64,000 nt of DNA from Poa pratensis (Eukaryota; Streptophyta; Magnoliopsida; Poales; Poaceae), in NCBI GenBank assembly GCA_947311845.1, contig CAMZMU010000027.1, positions 42,496,853-42,560,852 of the forward strand, written 5' to 3'. Below, one piece after another: positions 1 to 10,958 of the stretch (position 1 is the first letter of the stretch; each line of letters opens with the position of its first letter). The translations under genes and the position numbers were made by a program. The notes below the pieces were generated by a model. The model was not told the origin of the DNA and made no database searches. It was given only the letters and a program-made list of their open reading frames with translations.

Positions 1-1396
1 ATCACGTGTCCAACCTTCTCATCTCCCCACTGAATCGTGCCATCTGCCGCTACCCTCTTTCGCCGCCGACCATCCACCGAAAGTCCCAATCGACAACATA
101 GGACGACCCACCACTGGTGACGTCGTCGTTTGCATTGACGATTGCTATTCGCCACACCCGACAGATAGTCAGTTGTTCGTGGGGATGAGCTCACTCCCGC
201 TGTGAACCGAAGGTTTTCGTCCATTTGCTCGAATAACTAATCTTCTTGTAGTGTCTATCTAGATAAATTTGATAAAATGTTTCATAAATTGATTATTTTA
301 TTATTCAATTCATAGACCGATAAGTTTCATGTTCTACCAAATAATGCAAGACGACGCCAATGCAGTCACCAATGTTGATGAGAACCATAGGGTGCTCACT
401 GTTTAATCTCTAGATCAAATGTGGGAAGTCATTAATGTTTGTGTTTTTATGCACAACACGGTCATCTTATCATGCACACATGGTCATGTAGAGTGAGCGC
501 GATGCTAGTATGATGTTTGATCTTTGATTACCAGGCTACCAGTCCCCCTCTTATCGAGCCACATTAGCCCGACCGAGTTTGCTGAATTTCTCGCCATGCA
601 TAATCCCCCTATTTCCGAGGACGCGCCAATAGTACACTCAGGCTCCCCACGCTACGACATCAAACGGAATGTGTCTTCGATAGCAACGGCATCATCCTCA
701 GCTCCGCCTGCGAGCATCTGGTCGTGTTCTTGCCAGTCCACAACGCCCATGCCTGCTCGACAACGTGACGCTGACGCCTCGCTTTCCACGAGTACAAGAT
801 ACGGTGGAGCTTTCGATCGATCCATATGAACCTGCTTGCCCAAGTTTCGTTAGGCCTCTCCCCACAGGGCCACAGGTAGCGCAGCCAAGCTCCAAGGAAT
901 CTGCATCCCATTCGATCGACATCACATCGGCGCGCAGCTAGCTAGCAACGCCGATCGTGGACGGGGGCATATTCTGCTCTCCTTCCTACAACCCGGCCAG
1001 GCGTCGCCGTCGCCACATCGATGCACGGTGGACGGATCGGTGCTCGTGCCAAAGCCGCCAAAAGATGGCTTGTCCGCGATCATGCTGCTCCTGCTAGCTG
1101 CCTGTGAGTGACAGATCGTCTCTATAAAGACGAATCATGCTGGTTTGTTTGTCTTGTGGCAATTAATGGGAAAAATTGGAGGTGCGTGCGAGCATATATA
1201 ACCAGATCGGCCTGCTCATGCTCAGGTGGTGGTAATCAAGACTTGTAGATTTGGTTGGACAACATAAGATCAAGGTTTTTCGGTATGCCGATATCTTATC
1301 ACGATTTCAGTAAACATGCATACAGATGCACAAGAATCTATCATATTCGCGAAATGCATTTCAACTTTCGAATGATGTAAGTTCATGTGCAAGATA
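1..1396. other. Intergenic DNA, no gene seen
   Basis: Short open frames occur around 520-925 on both strands, but none has a recognisable domain or a convincing exon structure. I find no complete terminal repeats or target duplications here. It is best read as old repeat-derived or intergenic DNA. Confidence 0.5.
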
Positions 1397-1438
1397 TAAC
1401 TAGAGCTTTTTTTGTTGTTGGGAAAACTGTAACTAGAG
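1397..1438. repeat. Micro-insertion flanked by a 9-bp duplication
   Basis: The 9-mer taactagag occurs at 1397-1405 and again at 1430-1438. Between them lie 24 bases that start with a T run. The pattern resembles an extremely truncated non-LTR insertion (poly-T tail plus a few bases) with its target-site duplication. It is one of seven such sites in this window. Confidence 0.5.
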
Positions 1439-2640
1439 TATTTGTGATCAATTGATTCACACGAGACAAAGGGAAATTGTAGATCTGGTGAATTTGGTCT
1501 TCAACCAAGTTCTTTTTGTAGGGGAATGCAGCTGGGCCTGGGGCATGTCTGGGCTAACATGGCCGGTGCGATCGGCCTGAGAATGCCATGGTAATCGAAT
1601 AGGACCCAGCAATGCCTCTTCCTTGGACCACACGAATTTTGGATTGGGTATAATCTAGGGGTGGTTATGTTAAGGTACACAAACACGATCGCAATCATTG
1701 CATTTGATGCAAATCGCACAATATTGGGCCATTAACGTTCTCTCTGCGGTGTATCAAGTATAATGGCGTGACATGGGATTCTTCTAAGAGATGCCACATA
1801 CAGTTCGATTCTTCTCGAGTTGGTGGAGGCAGACCGAAGGGGTAGTCATGGTTATTGCCCGAGGTTATGACTAAAACTATCCATTAAAAAGGGCAAACCA
1901 TTCACTACGAGAAAACCGCAACTCCGTGAGTGCAGAACTGCACCCTAGTCAGGGGAGCCCCTAGTTTCCGACCTGCGCGGAGCGCAATTCGCTCCGCTCG
2001 CAGGGAGGCGACTGTGGGCTGGGCCCATCAACACACCATCCTCTTCTTCCCTATTCTCTTCTTCCCCTGCGCCTCCGCTCTGCTCTCCGACATCTGCTCT
2101 CCGTCGAGCCCCCGCCGCCACCCACGCCTGGCGCCACTCCCGCGATGCCTCGGCGCCCCGCCCTGCTCGAACCACGGCCGTCGCCCCGGCTTCCCTCTAA
2201 CCCCCCACCCTCCCCACACACAAACACAAACCCATCTTCTTCTCCAGCACCGGCCATCCTGCACCCCCCCTCGTTAAGGTGCTACCTCACCTCCACCTAC
2301 GCCGCCGCGGCGAGCCACGTCGTCGCCGGCTACGGTGAGGTCCATTCCTCGCCTGGCCGGCGACGTCGCGGCCAGCCGCGCCGTCCCCGTCGGCGGCGAG
2401 GTCGGTCTCCCTCTCCGGCGTTCTTCTTCATCTCGTCCTTCTCCAGCTGCCGGTGGCTCCCCTTGTCTTTCGTCTCTGGCCCCTCGTCTTTCTTGTCTCC
2501 GGCGGCCCTTGGTCTTTGCCGCTTGTAGTAACTAGGCCTGGCCCATAAGCCACTGGGGGTGCGCGGAGCGCATTGCCTTCCGCGGTACGCGGCAAGTAGG
2601 GTTTACCCCTAGTCAGCCAGGTCTTCGTCGCAAAGTAGTA
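1439..2640. other. Intergenic DNA with a GC-rich island
   Basis: The block 1940-2630 is much richer in G and C than its surroundings. Its two edges share short, roughly inverted motifs (ctagtcagggg near 1947, cccctagtcag near 2606, and gcgcggagcgca-like strings), which hints at a decayed DNA transposon or a captured gene fragment. I found no clear target duplication and no recognisable protein. Confidence 0.3.
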
Positions 2641-2682
2641 ATACAGCAGTAGTTTTTTTTTTTTAGGGTTATACAGCAGTAG
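2641..2682. repeat. Micro-insertion flanked by a 12-bp duplication
   Basis: The 12-mer atacagcagtag is present at 2641-2652 and 2671-2682. The 18 bases between them are a 12-T run followed by agggtt. The perfect flanking duplication and homopolymer suggest a tiny retroposed tail. Confidence 0.6.
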
Positions 2683-3168
2683 GTACTTTCACTTCAAAAG
2701 GATAGAGCCGAATAGCCCAGCCCGGGTTTACGTTCCAGTCTCATCAGAGCGGAGGTTAAGTCATGTCAGCCCATTAGTACCCAGGAGGTGCTAATTGCCG
2801 CGTTTAGCCATGCTTATGGAAACGCTGAATCAGACCCTTGGCCCATTTAGGACGGGAGGCCATTGACATTGATTCTTTTCAGGCTGTTTTTTTTTTCATG
2901 GCGCACATTTTCAGTAGGTGGTTCTTTTTCTCACGTTTTTTTCTCATACGTTTGCAAGTTGATTAAAACGATTATTATTAAGATATAAATTTATTTAATC
3001 ATAATTTTAATTTGTTTTAAATAGAAAATGAACATTTTTTGAACCGTGATTTTTTCAAAAAACGACAAATATATTTCCTACTACAGTACCAACCGAGCCT
3101 GAGACATATCTTGATGGAAACTCTACTTTTCTACTACTACAGTAGTAAATTTCGTAGTTACTCTCTAG

Positions 3169-3724
3169 TAGAATGAAAATTGGAATGGAAACTTTCCGAC
3201 TTTTCGGCAGAAAAAGGGAAACAGAGTGAAATACGGAAGCGAAAACAAAATTTTGCGGAATAGAAACGGTAACAGAAACTTTTATGTGGAAACGGAAACG
3301 AAACGGCGTATTCCGGCGGAACGACCACGGAAATCGTTTCCGGTAATACGGAACTTTCCGTTTTTGTATGCGGTGCTTTCCTATATTATACTGAACTTAT
3401 GCGGCGGTAATACAGAACCTATACACACTATATTATATAATCATGATATCTTCTTATATTTAATTTCAACTTAGAAACTTGACAAGTTTGCTGGTTTCGT
3501 TGAGTTTTTCTACAAGGTTTTTTTTTGGTTCTGGCAAACCTCTTCTTTCGTTCCGTGTCCGGTTGTACGCACCGTATTCGACCCATATCTATTTCCGATC
3601 ATATTTGTTTATGTATTTGTTTCCGTAGTTTATGCATTCGTTTTTGTTTCCGTGAAAAAAATATAGAAACAAATGTAGCACCTCTCAGTACCGTCTGTAT
3701 CCTTCCTCTCCGTTTTCATCCCTA
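3169..3724. mobile_element. Non-autonomous hAT (Ac/Ds-like) element
   Basis: The left end begins TAGAATGAAAATTGG. The right end, read on the other strand, begins TAGGGATGAAAACGG, a typical Ac/Ds-like terminal repeat. A perfect 8-bp target duplication, ctctctag, flanks it at 3161-3168 and 3725-3732, as expected for hAT. The 556-bp interior is rich in gaaacgg-type motifs and encodes no transposase, so it would need an enzyme supplied in trans. Confidence 0.85.
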
Positions 3725-3948
3725 CTCTCTAGTACTAGGGAGACCTTCAATGGCGTTTCAGGCTGTGACGTCTAGTCCTCGCTCGACACACATGCATATC
3801 AGATTCATCCGCGGCAAAACTTAACCAAAGGAAATCCTCTGAAAAAGTTAACGGCGACTCCTGCTAAACCTAAGTGAAATCCTCTGTAAAACAAACCATA
3901 CCATACCATCCCTAACCAGGTAAACAGATACTAAGTCGGCATAACAAA

Positions 3949-4093
3949 TCCACCACGAGCCCATTGTTTGTTATGCCGACTTTTTTTTTGAAAGATCCAG
4001 CAATTGTTGGTCATCTGCTAATCAATAAAATGGCCAACAATTGCTGTATCTTTCAAAAAAAGTCAGCATAACAAACAATGGGCTCGTGGTGGA
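3949..4093. repeat. Near-perfect 60-bp inverted repeat (hairpin)
   Basis: Arms at 3949-4010 and 4034-4093 are reverse complements with only a few mismatches, separated by a 23-base loop. A second, smaller inverted pair lies at 3932-3947 and 3966-3981, so the left arm can also fold locally. RNA from either strand would form a long stem. It could be a foldback MITE or a small-RNA precursor; the sequence alone does not decide. Confidence 0.75.
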
Positions 4094-4118
4094 GTCATTA
4101 TCGATCACGCTGTACATG

Positions 4119-4228
4119 GAAAGAAAGATCGGATCAGAACTGGTGCCAACTGATTGTCAAACTGGTGCCAGCCATACAAACTGGATTTTCCACAGGCATT
4201 ACTCTCGTGAGTGTCTTCTTCGACGTCG
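4119..4228. repeat. Dispersed repeat, inverted copy at 15042-15146
   Basis: About 105 bases here match the reverse complement of 15042-15146 with few differences. Shared strings include ccagccatacaaactgga and ggcattactctcgtgagtg. The other copy lies upstream of the ATL gene. The repeat has no coding potential that I can see. Confidence 0.75.
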
Positions 4229-4644
4229 GACGGAGTGACCACCAGCCAACCTGAACGCAACTCACTCACCGCGAGCCGACCACACCTCCAGAGTCACTGA
4301 GCGTCACTCCCCATCACCGAACAACCGAGAGCTCCTCCACTCTGTCCCTTATCCATTGGCACGGCCGGCCAGAGCGACTAGCTGATATATTCAAAAGGGC
4401 GTACTAAAAACAGTTTCCCCTCTATTTCTCACATGTATATATATGCATATAAGCTATACTCAAATTCTAACAATTTGATATCAACAAAAATTCAAACTTC
4501 TCGTCATTAATCAACATCACATAATATAATAACATTGCAAACACATAATTCGATGGGATAGTTAAAACACATACTTGAAACGACATAGTACCAACACATA
4601 ACTTAAACGACATAGCTCGACCACAATTGCAAACAACATGGTGA

Positions 4645-4791
4645 TGTGGAAAGTTGTGATACCCTAAATTTTGTTGTGTATTGATCTAACCATCGCGGGG
4701 TATATAAGGAGTATAAGACTTAGGAGGCAAGTTGCCTATGACTTGGAGTACAAGATGATATGTAAAATCCTAGTCTATCTCTAGTCCTATA
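4645..4791 (-). repeat. Left LTR of the TRIM-like element (first part)
   Basis: It matches 10803-10953 closely, apart from an extra g in the cgcgggg run and a 7-base local duplication near 4737. The remaining 12 bases of this LTR are displaced to 9526-9537 by the Helitron. Confidence 0.85.
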
Positions 4792-5610
4792 TCTCTACTA
4801 CAAAAATATGCGTCCTGTCTTCTACCAGCGACGGACGAAATCGAACGATCCAGCGCCATCCATTGCTAATCGCTTCGTCCCACATGTGGGACCCATCATC
4901 GCCCAGCGCGTCCGCCAACAACCCATGCCCTCATTTCCTCCTCTCTTCCTTGTCGCCTCTCCTCTCGCGCATGTCGCCGCCGCCCGCCGCCTTGCACCAG
5001 CACCGCTCACGCCGCCCCCACCGCCGCCTGCGCCGCCGCGCGAGCCCACTGCCGGCGCCAGCACCTGAGCCCTCCTCGCCATGCTGCGACGCCGCCCAGC
5101 ACCGCCAGCACCTGGGACCTCCTCGCCCGGACCCATCTCGATCTGGAGCTCCACCGACGCCCGCCCGCGCCCCGCCCAAAGCCTTCGCCACCCAGCACGG
5201 CCTTCCTCCCGCAGCCCACCCTGCAGCTCGCCGGCCTGGAGGCGCTAACCCAATCGCTCAGTGGCCGAAGCGATACGAAGCCCCAATCTCTCCTACCTCC
5301 GTCGCCTCTCACCACGAACCCTAGCGATACTCGACACAACCCGCGCCGCCGTCCTATTCACGCCGGCCGCCAGCGAACCAAGGCCTCCGGCGACCGAATC
5401 GGGTGAATGAACATGGTAATTGATCCCTTGAATTCCGGTTCCTCATCGGCGCTGCGCGAATCGAGTAGTTGCTCACTGCGTCGTTGATTCGATCTATGCG
5501 CCCCGACCGTAATTAGGGGAACGGCGACACGGTGAGTCTATTTTTCTCCTCTACCATCTGACTGTTTCTCTTTCTTGTATATCGTTCTCTATATCCTCTC
5601 GGCAGCAAAC

Positions 5611-5724
5611 ATGAATCGGACGCCCAATTCGCTTGCAGACTACGGCTCCAAATCTCGCCCGAAGAAAAGGGGTTTTCTGGTGGTGGCCAGCGGCGCTTCC
5701 TCCGATGATGTCCCCATCATTTAG
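5611..5724 (+). pseudogene. Possible captured exon inside the Helitron
   Basis: An ATG at 5611 opens a 37-codon frame with ordinary plant codon use, starting MNRTPNSLADYGSKSRP and ending at TAG 5722-5724. The same frame stays open after the stop to about 5750, where a gt follows ccag and could be an old splice donor. This looks like a first exon picked up from a host gene. I do not recognise the protein. Its being a captured exon is an inference from the Helitron context. Confidence 0.3.
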
Positions 5725-7199
5725 GTGGAGAACCTCACGAGCACGCCAGGTTCGTCCTCAGAACGCCCCTCTTTATCCCCTCCCTCCCGTGAATCACCTC
5801 TTTTCTTGATGGGTTTGATGGCTCGATCTGAACTGGCGGTGTGCTCAGTATTTTGTTAGGTTGTTTTTCTTTGTCAGATTGTGTTAGCTTGTTAAGGTTT
5901 CATATGAGTTTATCTTATGGATCACGAGAGAAATTACAGGTCACTACATGTTTCATTATATGTATTGGTAGGAAAGGAGCAGAGGAGTTGAGTTTTGTTG
6001 CCAGGAAGGGGATGACGGGTGTGGAATTAGTGGTTTCTCCTTGTCACCTGTGTGGTGGATCGGTTGAATTGACCTAGAAGTATTTGCTTAATTTTCCTGC
6101 CACGCGAGGCGGCAAAATGTCATGTTGCAGTTCCTGGACGTGTCCCCTGCACCGCTAAGACCTGTACTGCCGCATAGGATGCCTTCACATGTTATGCATT
6201 AGTTACAGATGAGTGGTGTTTATCTCACTGACTGATTGTTGAATTAACAAAATTTGCAGAGCGTGTCAAGCATATTTGTGTTCGGCTAAATTCAGTTATG
6301 GTCTGTTTCTAGGACAAGTGTTTCCATTGAAAATAAAAAGTTAGTGTCTTCCAAAGCTTAATGAACTTACAAATGTTAGTTGTTACATGAAGCTTTCAAC
6401 TTTTTCACTTGACCTTCTCTGTTTATATTGAACACTAAGTTATTAGCAGTCAAGTGTATTTCTTGGTTAAGCTTGTTATCGATACTTGCAGTTGCAGCGC
6501 TTGGTGTTATTGAAGGCTCACTTGCATCATTTACTGATGCTAATGCAACCCGTGTTGGCTCTCTTTGCAAACCCAGCAGCAGTTCTGATTGGATACCGTA
6601 TTGCTCGGCCAGCAGTATCAGCTCGTGCATATAGTGACAGTGTACACATGTATGGAATGATGCGATCTAGCTTAGGACTGCATCTTTGTTAGATTATCAG
6701 AATTTGCACCTGATTGAAAATATATCTGTTCGTGCAATAAGTTTCTGTAGTGAGGTTTCTGAATAAGCTTATAAATATGTGTATATGATAATCTATATTA
6801 CATAGTTTATGTTTTTTAAAGTGGGTTATGTCCTCATTGTGCTTTCAGTTTTGCCACAGATGGTCCAGATCATACAAACGTTGTTTCCTCAAGCAACACC
6901 GCATGCCATTTCGTCTCTACCTCCCAGGCTACATATCAGTTTCCATCCATACTGTATACATTGGATTATTGACTTTCTAAGTTAATTGTTAATGTTCCTA
7001 TTATGTGCACGGATTCGGCATTAAGACATGTACACTATAATGTGTTCAATAGCAATAAAAGTTCTGAAAACAGCAAATGATTCATACTTCATGTATTCCC
7101 ATACAGTACACACATACACATGGCTATTGCCTTTTGAATTTTAATATTTTTTCAAATAGGCTTTATATGTATTTGCATTTTGATTGTTTCACTTGGACA

Positions 7200-7640
7200 T
7201 CCAAAATACTTTTTACTTGGATGAATAATGCGACGGTGAAGATGAGGTCTCCGTCCTCGCGGCCCTCATGGTTATGGTCGATCACCTAGGACAACATCGT
7301 TTGTTCTATTTCTTCTACTGGGAGGGCGCTGCCTCTTCTTGGCGTCGTCGGCGTCGTCAAGGAATAGCAAGAGGACGGAGGAGAGGTCGGAGTAGAGCTG
7401 GCGACGCGACTGATGTTAGTCCAAAATACTTTTTACTTGGATGAATAATGCGACGGTGAAGATGAGGTCTCCGGCCTCACGGCCCTCATGGTTATGGTCG
7501 ATCACCTAGGACAACATCGTTTGTTCTATTTCTTCTACTGGGAGGGCGCTGCCTCTTCTTGGCGTCGTCGGCGTCGTCAAGGAATAGCAAGAGGACGGAG
7601 GAGAGGTCGAGTAGAGGCTGACGACACGACTGATGTTGGT
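7200..7640. repeat. Tandem duplication, 220-bp unit
   Basis: Unit one starts at 7200 and unit two at 7420. Both begin tccaaaatactttttacttg and continue nearly identically through the cgtcgtcggcgtcgtcaagg region. The few substitutions and small indels suggest a fairly recent local duplication inside the Helitron. Confidence 0.85.
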
Positions 7641-9883
7641 GTTGAGCTCCCGGATGAGGGCGACGTTATGGGCATCTTTCCAGTCGTTGTATTGTATCGC
7701 TGGTAATCCAGCCACCCTGATGCCATATTTCACATTTCTGAATATATTTAACATGTTTTTCTATGACTGCATTTACATTCAGGTGATTTGGAGATTTGGA
7801 CTCCAATCCACTTGGTCCTATAAATTTTGGTCTTCTCGTGGCTGCCTCAAGAAGTTGCAACATGTGTCAGAAAGGGCAACAACAGCTGCAAGAGGTGCTC
7901 AACTTGCTCGATGAGGAGTAAGTTTGCATTTTATTATTCTACAACAACAAAAATATTCTATGTCAATTCTCATTGAGGCTTTGAATCCCAAAATTTTGTA
8001 TGCTATCGTGGAAGCAAATATCAAATGTAAAAAATGCAACAGGATCAAAGAGTCGTATGTCAGAAAAGTTAGTAAAGCAACATAAGATAAAATTTGGAGA
8101 TTATATTTATCAGAAATTAAAATTATAGGAAGAAGAAACAAACACGATGGAAAAATTCAGATGGTTGATCTATGGTTACTTAGAAAATCAGGTCATTTCA
8201 GAAATTCAGCTTGAAAAGAGAACATGGCTTTATTTTTTCAGAACTACATTATCTTCATTTTTTGTTTCAAACCCTTATATTACCTCCATATGAGGTGTTT
8301 AGTTCTTCCATAACTGAAATGCAACCTGCTGGGCATACTAATGCTAGATTGATCACCGTATGGAGCCTGCTATGGTTCTATTACGCTGCAGGCAAAGGCA
8401 CAAATGATTTGGGTGTGCACATAGTGATAGTTTCATGTGATAATTTGTTAGGTTCTCGGAATCAATTTGCTCGTCATCAACCATTTTGTATAAACAACGG
8501 ATGTATCTATATATGACAATCATGTGTATCTATGGGGATACTCTCTTTGAGCAGCTCCATCTCTGAGATTAGCTTCTATGATGTATTTGCACTAAGGAAC
8601 ATTCTGAAAAGTCTTCTTATTTGACTTGGCGCTTGGACATATTCTGACCACTAGCTTATGCAGAGCCTTATACTGTTAATCAACGTTCTTTCAATCCATG
8701 TTTTATATTCTTGGCCCTGCCAAGAATATTCCTCAGGTCCATATGCATGGGTATAAGAAGAACAATATATTACATTCTCTCGAAGACCTGGTGGAGCGGA
8801 ATGGACAATGAAGATTCGATTGCGAAGAAAAATATTTGAGATCTGGTACATGTATTTATAGGCTGTAAGATATTCAGATAGGATGTTATCGTGTCTGCTA
8901 TATTGGAGGATATGTTGTCTATGTCTTCAATATCTCCGTGAACTTGCTTTGTGTTGATGGCCTGTAAGATATCTGATGATCTGCCAGTCTTGAGTCGATG
9001 ATTAGGTTCTGAAAATTAGGTGATGTTGTAAGGACATTTTCCTTTCGTCGCCGTTATTTTGCGTGACTTATCAGTCTCATTTTGATTTAACCGGGAGCAT
9101 TTGTTCCTCAATTCGAAGAAAATGGGAGACACATTATTGCGCAACAACAGAAGTGAGTGGTTATGTGGCAAAGCAACAATGCACGATTGAGAGACCGACT
9201 GGAAAGATGAAAGATGCACCAAGAATTCTCTTTTCACGGCATGACATTATCTTTCTTGACGTGCTATATTTTTCCTTATCGAAGCATCGTCGCCTAACTA
9301 TCTACGAGTAAATAGCATGAAGAAATAGATATTAGTTAGACGCTTATTTCAAGTATGAACTATGAAAAAATTCACCTTTTGCCAACATACACTTCAAGCC
9401 AAATGGAATCTTATGGTTTTGTAATTATCTTTTGATTGTCTTATTCTTACACATGAATGTTTGCATGTATTATATTAACAAACATTATTAAAAAAATCCG
9501 TAGCAACGCACGGGCAATCAACTAGTGTATTCTAACATTCTCCATCAGTCGTAGCGGGAGTGAAGCGGACGATTGCGACTGGATTTGAATTCTTGCGCAT
9601 CCGTCGTTCCTCCTCTCCGTCATCATCAACTACGCCTCTGATAGTCTTCCTCTCTTCCCTCCCGCAGTCACAACAGGAGTGGCGTGGACGTAAGTGACGA
9701 CGCGGACGCCGTTGACTGGAGTTGTTGCCGATGTGTTGCTGTAGACGTTGCCCTTGATGTCGATGTCGAGATAGCCGGTCGTGATGTAACCATGGTCGAT
9801 GTTGTCGTAGTCGTGGTTGTTGTAGCCTATAGCGCCAGAGGCGCAAAAAATTCTGCAATGTTGGACGTAGTGTCTTAAGTTTT

Positions 9884-10085
9884 ATGCGGCGGCGGCAGGA
9901 GTCTTGGTCATAGTGCGGCGTGTTTTTTGTGTGTGGCGGCGGCAGGTTTTTGGGTCATTGTGCATCGGCGGCAGGGATCTGCGGCGGCGGCGGGTTTTTG
10001 TGTCATTGTGTGGCGGCGGCAAGGATCTGTAGCGGCTGCGGGTTTTTGTGCAGCGGCGGCAGATATCTGCGACGGCGGCGAGTTT
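9884..10085. repeat. GC-rich tandem array
   Basis: Units of the type ggcggcggcaggttttt...gtcattgtg recur with variation. On the minus strand they give a repeated QKPAAA-type peptide, part of a 241-codon open frame at 9908-10633 that I treat as incidental. The array lies inside the TRIM-like element. Confidence 0.6.
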
Positions 10086-10790
10086 TGGGCGGCGCGATAA
10101 AAAACCACGTATATGTAGACCTTGGCGATAATTGTGTTGACGATGTAGAACTCGACGAAGATCGTGATGTAGTCGTACAGCTCGATGTATGTAGATGTTC
10201 GGCTTGGTGTTATTCCGGCTTTGCTCGGTGACGTAGATGCGTAATGTTCGGCTTGACGTTGTTGGCGTGCTGGCGCGCGGAAGATCGGCGAAGATGATGG
10301 ATGCGTGACCTGGAGTCGATGAAGATCTGCACGTGACGTGACCATGCGTGTGCCATCAGGGCAGCACGCAGGCATGTGCATGCCTTTTCTTCGTTTCTTG
10401 GCCTCCATGCCTTCGCACTGCTTCCTAGCTCGGCACTTCGGCAGCATGCGTATGCATGCCGCGCGTCCTCGCCAGCGTAGATTGGTCACGTGTGGCACCG
10501 TGGTATCCATGGAGCCAGAGCCTAGGAGATCGAAGCGAATCCACAAGCGCCGCCACCGTTGAAGCTTCCGCCGGGAGAGGATCATGAAGTTTAGGGATTT
10601 ATTTTGCCTAATTAGATCTAATCTACAGGACAAAAAATTCGAAACTGAATCTAAAGAAAACTAAAGAACCGATCAGATCTTTGATATAGACCGGGTGCCG
10701 CGCCCCCGAGTAGAGGAGATTGATCTCCTCAGGCGCGGCGCGCGATATGGAAGTGTTTAGAACCCTAAGATTGACGTCGTGAGACTAACC

Positions 10791-10802
10791 GCTCTGATAC
10801 CA
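10791..10802 (-). promoter_or_regulatory. Primer-binding site, initiator methionine tRNA
   Basis: On the minus strand it reads TGGTATCAGAGC, immediately after the LTR end at 10803. This sets the orientation of the TRIM-like element. Confidence 0.85.
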
Positions 10803-10953
10803 TGTGGAAAGTTGTGAAACCCTAAATTTTGTTGTGTATTGATCTGACCATCGCGGGTATATAAGGAGTACAAGACTTGGGAGGCAAGTTGCTTGGAGTA
10901 CAAGATGATATGTAGAATCCTAGTCTATCTCTAGTCCTATACGTATTCTAACA
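10803..10953 (-). repeat. Right (5') LTR of the TRIM-like element
   Basis: It runs from tgtggaaagttg to gtattctaaca on the plus strand, so the minus-strand LTR has TG...CA ends. A TATA-like string, gggtatataagg, lies at 10856-10867 on the plus strand; its direction is opposite to the element, so its role is uncertain. Confidence 0.85.
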
Positions 10954-10958
10954 GGTGA

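Larger units (their letters stand above)
4792..9525 (+). mobile_element. Helitron inserted in the LTR
   Basis: The 5' end reads TCTCTACTAC and the 3' end reads CTAG, inserted between a host A (4791) and T (9526) with no target duplication. Just before the 3' end is ccgtagcaacgcacggg, a short hairpin typical of grass Helitrons. The uninterrupted right LTR (10803-10953) serves as an empty-site control and fixes both ends. I see no Rep/helicase domain in the 4.7 kb, so it is non-autonomous. GC-rich, exon-like stretches (4850-5400, 5611-5724, around 6490-6640) suggest captured gene pieces. Confidence 0.85.
4645..10953 (-). mobile_element. Short-LTR (TRIM-like) retrotransposon, split by a Helitron
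   Basis: LTRs of about 150 bp lie at the two ends (left: 4645-4791 plus 9526-9537; right: 10803-10953). A perfect 5-bp target duplication, ggtga, is at 4640-4644 and 10954-10958. A primer-binding site complementary to initiator methionine tRNA touches the right LTR, so the element reads on the minus strand. Without the Helitron it is about 1.6 kb. The interior, 9538-10802, has no gag or pol domain. It is a non-autonomous element of TRIM/SMART type with a slightly long interior. A tandem GC-rich array occupies 9884-10085. Confidence 0.85.

Noticed and set aside
9908..10633. A 241-codon minus-strand frame
   Set aside because: It is built partly on a GC-rich minisatellite inside a non-autonomous LTR element and shows no domain.
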